Assembly (NCBI GenBank): GCA_004557565.1
Contig: SFGS01000078.1
Location: forward strand, 1-8,638
Direction: 5' to 3'
Origin: Bacteroidales bacterium
GTDB lineage: Bacteria; Bacteroidota; Bacteroidia; Bacteroidales; Muribaculaceae
DNA length: 8,638 nucleotides
In this document: in pieces, positions 4,978 through 8,638 of the stretch
Numbering within the stretch: position 1 is the first letter of the stretch
Layout of the letters: every line of letters starts with the position of its first letter
Position numbers and translations under genes: made by a program
The notes under the pieces: generated by a model
The model's database searches: none
What the model was told of the DNA's origin: nothing
Seen by the model: the letters and a program-made list of their open reading frames with translations, nothing else

Positions 4978-6675
4978 TTACTGTTCGTCGAATTTGCGGT
5001 AGCGGATTCGCTTTGGCTCTTCAATACCGAGGCGTTTAGCCTTGTTCACTTCGTAATCAGAATAGTTGCCATCGAAGAAGAACACGTTGCCATCGCCTTC
5101 AAATGCAAGGATATGGGTGCAAATACGGTCGAGGAACCAGCGGTCGTGGCTGATGACCACAGCACAGCCAGCAAACGCTTCCAAACCTTCCTCAAGCGCA
5201 CGGAGCGTGTTCACGTCGATGTCGTTGGTAGGTTCGTCGAGCAGCAGCACGTTGCCCTCTTGCTTTAGAGCAAGCGCCAGTTGCAAGCGGTTGCGCTCAC
5301 CACCTGAAAGCACGCCGCATTTCTTCTCTTGGTCGGCACCGGTGAAATTGAAGCGGCTGAGGTAGGCACGCGCATTGATTTCACGGCCACCCATGCGCAT
5401 CAGCTCGTTGCCTTGGCTCACCACTTCGTAAACGCTCTTGGTTGGGTCGATGTCCTTGTGTTGTTGGTCAACGTAAGCCAATTTCACAGTTTCGCCCACA
5501 GAGAATGTGCCAGAATCGGGCGTTTCAAGTCCCATAATCAAGCGGAACAGGGTGGTTTTACCCACACCGTTAGGGCCAATCACACCGATAATGCCAGCAG
5601 GTGGCAGCGTGAAACTGAGGTCCTTGTAAAGCACCTTTTCGCCAAACGATTTAGAGATGCCCTGCGCTTCAATCACATTGTTGCCCAAGCGTGGACCGTT
5701 TGGAATGAAGATTTCAAGGTGTTGCTCCTTCTCCTTTTGGTCTTCGTTGAGAAGTCGGTCGTAGGAGTTCAGACGCGCTTTACCCTTGGCTTGACGCGCC
5801 TTTGGAGCCATGCGCACCCATTCCAACTCTCGCTCAAGAGTTTTGCGACGCTTGCTTGCTGCCTTTTCCTCTTGAGCCATTCGCTTCGACTTCTGGTCGA
5901 GCCATGATGAGTAATTGCCCTTCCATGGAATACCCTCGCCACGGTCAAGTTCAAGAATCCAGCCAGCCACGTCGTCCAAGAAATAGCGGTCGTGGGTTAC
6001 GGCAATCACAGTTCCCTCGTATTGGTTGAGGTGTTGCTCCAGCCAGTCGATGCTCTCAGCGTCGAGGTGGTTGGTAGGTTCGTCGAGCAGCAGCACATCG
6101 GGCTTTTTGAGCAGCAGGCGGCACAAAGCCACTCGGCGGCGTTCGCCACCCGACAGGTGCTCAGCCTTTTGGTCGGCTGGTGGCAGATTGAGCGCTGCCA
6201 TAGCACGGTTGAGGCGAGTTTCAAGGTTCCAAGCGTCGGTAGAGTCGAGAATGCCCTGTACCTCAGCCTGACGGGCGAAAAGCTCGTTCATCTTGTCCTC
6301 GTTTTCGTAATATTCTGGAAGTCCAAACTTCTTGTTGATTTCCTCATATTCCTCCAGTGCATCGACCACCTCTTGAACGCCCTCTTTCACGAGCTCAAGT
6401 ACGGTCTTGTTGTCGTCGAGTGGTGGGTCCTGTGGCAGATAGCCCACGCTGTAGCCTGGTGCCCAAACCACGTCGCCCTGGTAATCGTTGTCGATGCCGG
6501 CAATAATTTTGAGCAATGTGGATTTACCAGCACCATTCAAACCGATGATGCCGATTTTCGCACCATAGAAAAATGATAGATAAATGTTTTTGAGGATGGT
6601 TTTGTTGGTCTGCTTGATAGTCTTGTTCAGACCCACCATCGAGAAAATAATTTTTTTGTCGTCAACAGTTGCCAT
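4978..6675 (-). CDS. ettA: EttA-type ABC-F translational regulator
   Basis: This 565-residue protein has two ATP-binding cassettes and no membrane segments. ABC1 has Walker A GLNGAGKST (45-53), signature LSGGE (174-178), Walker B LLLDEPTNHLD (catalytic E199) and switch H229. ABC2 has GPNGVGKTT (367-375), LSGGE (457-461), LLLDEPTND (E481) and H510. The charged insert at about 94-140 is the arm subdomain. The basic helical linker at about 255-325 (ELEWVRMAPKARQAKGKARL) is the P-site tRNA-interaction motif. The order, the spacing and stretches such as GWILELDRGEGIPWKGNYSSWL follow E. coli EttA (555 aa), which binds the ribosomal E site and gates the start of elongation according to energy state. 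The C-terminal EPKRIRYRKF also fits. EttA explains the sequence better than an antibiotic-resistance ABC-F. It is downstream of, and on the same strand as, the MATE gene (140-bp gap), with its own likely promoter. Confidence 0.95.
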   Translation of the reverse strand: MATVDDKKIIFSMVGLNKTIKQTNKTILKNIYLSFFYGAKIGIIGLNGAGKSTLLKIIAGIDNDYQGDVVWAPGYSVGYLPQDPPLDDNKTVLELVKEGVQEVVDALEEYEEINKKFGLPEYYENEDKMNELFARQAEVQGILDSTDAWNLETRLNRAMAALNLPPADQKAEHLSGGERRRVALCRLLLKKPDVLLLDEPTNHLDAESIDWLEQHLNQYEGTVIAVTHDRYFLDDVAGWILELDRGEGIPWKGNYSSWLDQKSKRMAQEEKAASKRRKTLERELEWVRMAPKARQAKGKARLNSYDRLLNEDQKEKEQHLEIFIPNGPRLGNNVIEAQGISKSFGEKVLYKDLSFTLPPAGIIGVIGPNGVGKTTLFRLIMGLETPDSGTFSVGETVKLAYVDQQHKDIDPTKSVYEVVSQGNELMRMGGREINARAYLSRFNFTGADQEKKCGVLSGGERNRLQLALALKQEGNVLLLDEPTNDIDVNTLRALEEGLEAFAGCAVVISHDRWFLDRICTHILAFEGDGNVFFFDGNYSDYEVNKAKRLGIEEPKRIRYRKFDEQ

Positions 6676-6716
6676 GCTAATTTGTATGGTTGAGTGTTAT
6701 AAATAATTGCTTCTTA

Positions 6717-6724
6717 CAAAGTTA
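6717..6724 (-). promoter_or_regulatory. Probable ettA promoter (-7 box)
   Basis: The minus strand reads taactttg, a perfect TAnnTTTG match, 41 nt before the ettA ATG. This implies a leader of about 35 nt. No TTTG is present at the usual -33 spacing. It suggests ettA is transcribed independently of the upstream MATE gene. No convincing terminator is visible between the two genes (6676-6815), so read-through from the MATE gene is also possible. Confidence 0.55.
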
Positions 6725-6815
6725 CTAAAACTATTTCACATTTCCTTGTCCATTCAGATCCAATGCTTGCGCTATTCCTTGGCGTTAGGCTGAAATGATG
6801 TGAATATTTTAGTGT

Positions 6816-8249
6816 TTATGTGGCTGGTTGTGCTTCCTTAATTTTTATCCACCTTCCCGAACGCAGTCGAATCAAGTACATCACGCCTCTGAATATGAGT
6901 TCGATGCACATGGCTGTCCACACGCCTTGCAGTCCCATAGTCGGCGCAAGCATAGCCGAGAGGGTGATTCTCACACCCCACATGCTTGCCAAATTGATGC
7001 CGCATGGGATAAGTGTGTCGCCAGCGCCCACAAACACGCCGTATGACACGATGGCAATGGCGAAGAACGGTTCTGCGAAAGCCTCAATCCTTAATGCTGC
7101 GACACCCTGTGCAATGATTTCAGGCACAGGCGTGAGTATGCCCATCATCAGCGGTGCGAACACATAAAGGAGCACGCCCATAATGCCCATGATGATGCCG
7201 CCCATCGTAACGGTGATGTTGGCAAACTGCTTCGCCAACTTTCTGCGTGATGCGCCGATGCTTTGACCAACGAGTGTGGTGGCAGCGTCGGCAATACCAT
7301 AACCCGGCATGTAGCAAATACTCTCTGCCGTCACCGCAAACGAGTTGGCTGCAAGCGGAATGCTTCCCAGTGGCGCTACAATCGCTGTGATAAAGATTTG
7401 TGCCGAGCACATGAACAAGTGCTGCAATCCCATCGGGCAACCGATTCTCAACGCTTTGTTGATGCAAAGGCGTGTGGGCTTGAACGATCCTTTTACGGTG
7501 TTGAGTTGCAAATCTTTCGACTTGAAGCAAGCGTAATACATCATGCAAGCCGAAGTGATGGTCACTGCTATAATGGTACCGATGGCTGCCCCTTGCACCC
7601 TCAATCCAGCACCAGGAATCGTAATCACCATTCCAAACAGCGTGACATCGTGTGTGGGGAAGATGAACAGGTAATTGAATATCATGTCGAGGACACACAT
7701 CAGAATGTTGAGCAAACTCGGTATTTTGATATTACCTGTACAGCGTAGCATACTTGCCGCCAGCATTTCAAGCGCAAGAAGTGGAATACACGCACTGAAA
7801 AGCAGAAAGTAGGTGCTTGCGCTCTCACGGATTTCCTCCGAGCCTCTTAGCCATACAGGTAAATGGCCGCTAATAGCCATGCCGATGGCAGAAAGAGTGG
7901 CAGAGAAAATGAGAATACAGGTGATGGATTGGCGAAACACGTCTTTCGCCTCCTTATTCTTTTTCGCGCCAATCAAGTGTGCTACCTGCACGCTGAAGCC
8001 AGCTGTGGCAGCATTACAGATGCCGCTGAAAAGCCACAGCGAAGCCGCCACCAAGCCAATCGAAGCAGAATCGTTGGCACCTAATTGTCCCACCATAGAT
8101 GCGTCGATATATTGCATGATGATAGATGAGAGTTGCACCATAATGGCAGGCACACTCAATAGGGCAGCGAGGTGGAACTGCTGTGTGCGCGTTACAGGTG
8201 AGCCGTTTCTAATCTTTGCTAATAATATGTCTTTTTTTGATTCTTTCAT
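6816..8249 (-). CDS. MATE-family multidrug/cation efflux transporter
   Basis: This 477-residue polytopic inner-membrane protein has about 12 predicted hydrophobic segments and the internal two-fold repeat of MATE exporters. In the N-lobe, residues 47-57 (YIDASMVGQLG) form the characteristic first-helix motif, and 83-95 (AGFSVQVAHLIGA) match 323-333 (ATTLVGQSIGA) in the C-lobe. MLRCTGNIKIP (167-177) has its C-lobe counterpart in VGAGDTLIP (407-415). MATE proteins use a sodium or proton gradient to export cationic or amphipathic compounds. The substrate and coupling ion cannot be told here. The length is typical and the frame is intact. The start at 8249 is supported by a promoter-like sequence ending only a few bases upstream. 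The basic N-terminus (KESKKDILLAKIR) precedes the first helix. It is probably a monocistronic gene or the first gene before ettA. Confidence 0.93.
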   Translation of the reverse strand: MKESKKDILLAKIRNGSPVTRTQQFHLAALLSVPAIMVQLSSIIMQYIDASMVGQLGANDSASIGLVAASLWLFSGICNAATAGFSVQVAHLIGAKKNKEAKDVFRQSITCILIFSATLSAIGMAISGHLPVWLRGSEEIRESASTYFLLFSACIPLLALEMLAASMLRCTGNIKIPSLLNILMCVLDMIFNYLFIFPTHDVTLFGMVITIPGAGLRVQGAAIGTIIAVTITSACMMYYACFKSKDLQLNTVKGSFKPTRLCINKALRIGCPMGLQHLFMCSAQIFITAIVAPLGSIPLAANSFAVTAESICYMPGYGIADAATTLVGQSIGASRRKLAKQFANITVTMGGIIMGIMGVLLYVFAPLMMGILTPVPEIIAQGVAALRIEAFAEPFFAIAIVSYGVFVGAGDTLIPCGINLASMWGVRITLSAMLAPTMGLQGVWTAMCIELIFRGVMYLIRLRSGRWIKIKEAQPAT

Positions 8250-8257
8250 TTCGGCTG

Positions 8258-8289
8258 CAAAGTTCGCTAAAATTTGCTATACTGCCAAA
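8258..8289 (-). promoter_or_regulatory. Probable MATE gene promoter, nearly leaderless
   Basis: On the minus strand, TTTG (8286-8289) is followed after 20 nt by gaactttg (8258-8265). The spacing fits the Bacteroidetes -33/-7 pair, and the -7 box matches TAnnTTTG except at its first base. The ATG lies only 8 nt beyond the -7 box, so the transcript would have almost no leader. No Shine-Dalgarno sequence is present. Confidence 0.45.
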
Positions 8290-8386
8290 AGGCAATCGTC
8301 CTCTTTATTCTATTTTGTGTATTTTGGTATATATAATAAGAAATGATATACAAGTTGTTCCTGTGATAATTTAGTAATGATTGAAA

Positions 8387-8403
8387 AAATCCCGTAGGGA
8401 TTT
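8387..8403. repeat. Small REP-like hairpin
   Basis: aaatccc-gta-gggattt is a perfect 7-bp stem with a 3-nt loop. The same architecture (7-bp stem, 3-nt loop, ccc/ggg core) appears in the two hairpins further right, suggesting one REP-like family. There is no T-run after it, so it is not a typical terminator. Confidence 0.6.
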
Positions 8404-8504
8404 GATGTGCGTAGGCAGGTATGCAGCGAAGGTTATGCGTAATGAGCGAAGCGAAATGGAGCATAGCCGAAGCGAAATGCCTGCAAATGTCGCATAACAA
8501 ATAT

Positions 8505-8521
8505 GCATCCCAGCGGGATGC
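8505..8521 (+). repeat. REP-like hairpin, copy 1
   Basis: gcatccc-agc-gggatgc is a perfect 7-bp stem with a 3-nt loop. It is the same as the reverse complement of copy 2 (8555-8571) except for one C-G pair that is T-A in copy 2. Confidence 0.75.
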
Positions 8522-8554
8522 GATTTCGCCATTATACGACAATTTGATGTTGTC

Positions 8555-8571
8555 GCATTCCGCTGGAATGC
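8555..8571 (-). repeat. REP-like hairpin, copy 2 (inverted)
   Basis: On the minus strand this reads gcattcc-agc-ggaatgc. Compared with copy 1 it has one full base-pair substitution that keeps the stem, and the same agc loop. Confidence 0.75.
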
Positions 8572-8638
8572 AACATCCTGATATATCTATTGCAGGCATT
8601 TCGAAAAGATTCCATTTCGCTTCGCTCCATTACATCTT

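Larger units (their letters stand above)
8440..8632. repeat. Nested inverted repeat enclosing paired REP hairpins
   Basis: The outer arms (8440-8460 and 8611-8632) are reverse complements apart from one inserted base, with core agcgaagcgaaatgga. The inner arms cgaaatgcctgcaa (8473-8486) and ttgcaggcatttcg (8590-8603) are perfect over 14 bp. Inside them are two hairpins in opposite orientation, gcatccc-agc-gggatgc (8505-8521) and gcattcc-gct-ggaatgc (8555-8571). Between those, cgacaa/ttgtcg (8537-8542, 8550-8555) forms another small stem. The layout resembles a bacterial interspersed mosaic element built from inverted REP units. Whether a mobilising REP-associated transposase exists elsewhere is unknown. 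Confidence 0.8.
8250..8638. other. 389-bp gene-free right edge with promoter and REP-like repeats
   Basis: No credible gene is present. The region holds the MATE promoter (8258-8289), an AT-rich stretch (8300-8386), a small hairpin (8387-8403) and the nested inverted repeat (8440-8632). A 110-codon minus-strand open frame spans these repeats but has no recognisable similarity. The next gene to the right is outside the window. Confidence 0.65.

Noticed and set aside
5329..6576. Long plus-strand frames (5329-5907, 5992-6576) opposite ettA
   Set aside because: They are shadows of the ettA coding strand with no independent motif or promoter.
4978..6675. Antibiotic-resistance ABC-F or membrane ABC transporter ATPase
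   Set aside because: The arm, linker and C-terminal motifs follow EttA throughout, and there is no membrane-spanning partner gene or resistance-type extended linker.
7120..7748. Open frames on both strands within the MATE gene
   Set aside because: They are composition shadows rich in His, Cys and Arg. The MATE frame explains the region fully.
8267..8599. 110-codon minus-strand frame at the right edge
   Set aside because: It runs through the nested inverted repeat and overlaps the MATE promoter. The peptide has no recognisable family features.

Overview
The window reads as a Bacteroidales chromosome segment, most likely Prevotella or a close relative. This is inferred from the Bacteroidetes -7 promoter motif (TAnnTTTG) upstream of several genes, the lack of clear Shine-Dalgarno sequences, a Bacteroidetes-type TraE/TraF conjugation remnant, and REP-like hairpins with 3-nt loops. 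No marker gene fixes the genus.

Layout from left to right. Positions 1-140 are T-rich and hold no recognisable gene. Positions 141-509 are a short relic of a Bacteroides-type conjugative element: the 3' end of a traE-like gene, then a traF-like (DUF4133) gene. An IS4-family insertion sequence (510-1953) cuts off the end of traF and supplies its new stop codon. The IS encodes one 411-aa DDE transposase on the minus strand and has 22-bp terminal inverted repeats with one mismatch. It has no clear target-site duplication, and the sequence on its right side is not the missing end of traF, so this is a rearranged junction. Positions 1954-2782 are an 829-bp gene-free stretch. They hold a 9-bp x 13 minisatellite, a 14-bp tandem duplication, a 73-bp imperfect palindrome and three tandem 85-bp units.

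The right two thirds are ordinary chromosomal genes. A secreted prolyl oligopeptidase (plus strand) is convergent with an EttA-type ABC-F translation factor (minus strand), and a strong bidirectional terminator lies between them. A MATE-family efflux transporter lies upstream of ettA on the same strand. The two are 140 bp apart, and ettA appears to have its own promoter. The last 390 bp hold the MATE promoter and then a nested inverted repeat enclosing two oppositely oriented REP-type hairpins.

The genes do not form one pathway. Peptide hydrolysis, translational control and efflux are separate housekeeping or accessory jobs. I found no clear new defence or biosynthetic system. The most interesting material is the non-coding repeat architecture, including hairpins with compensatory base changes, and the broken conjugative-element/IS junction.
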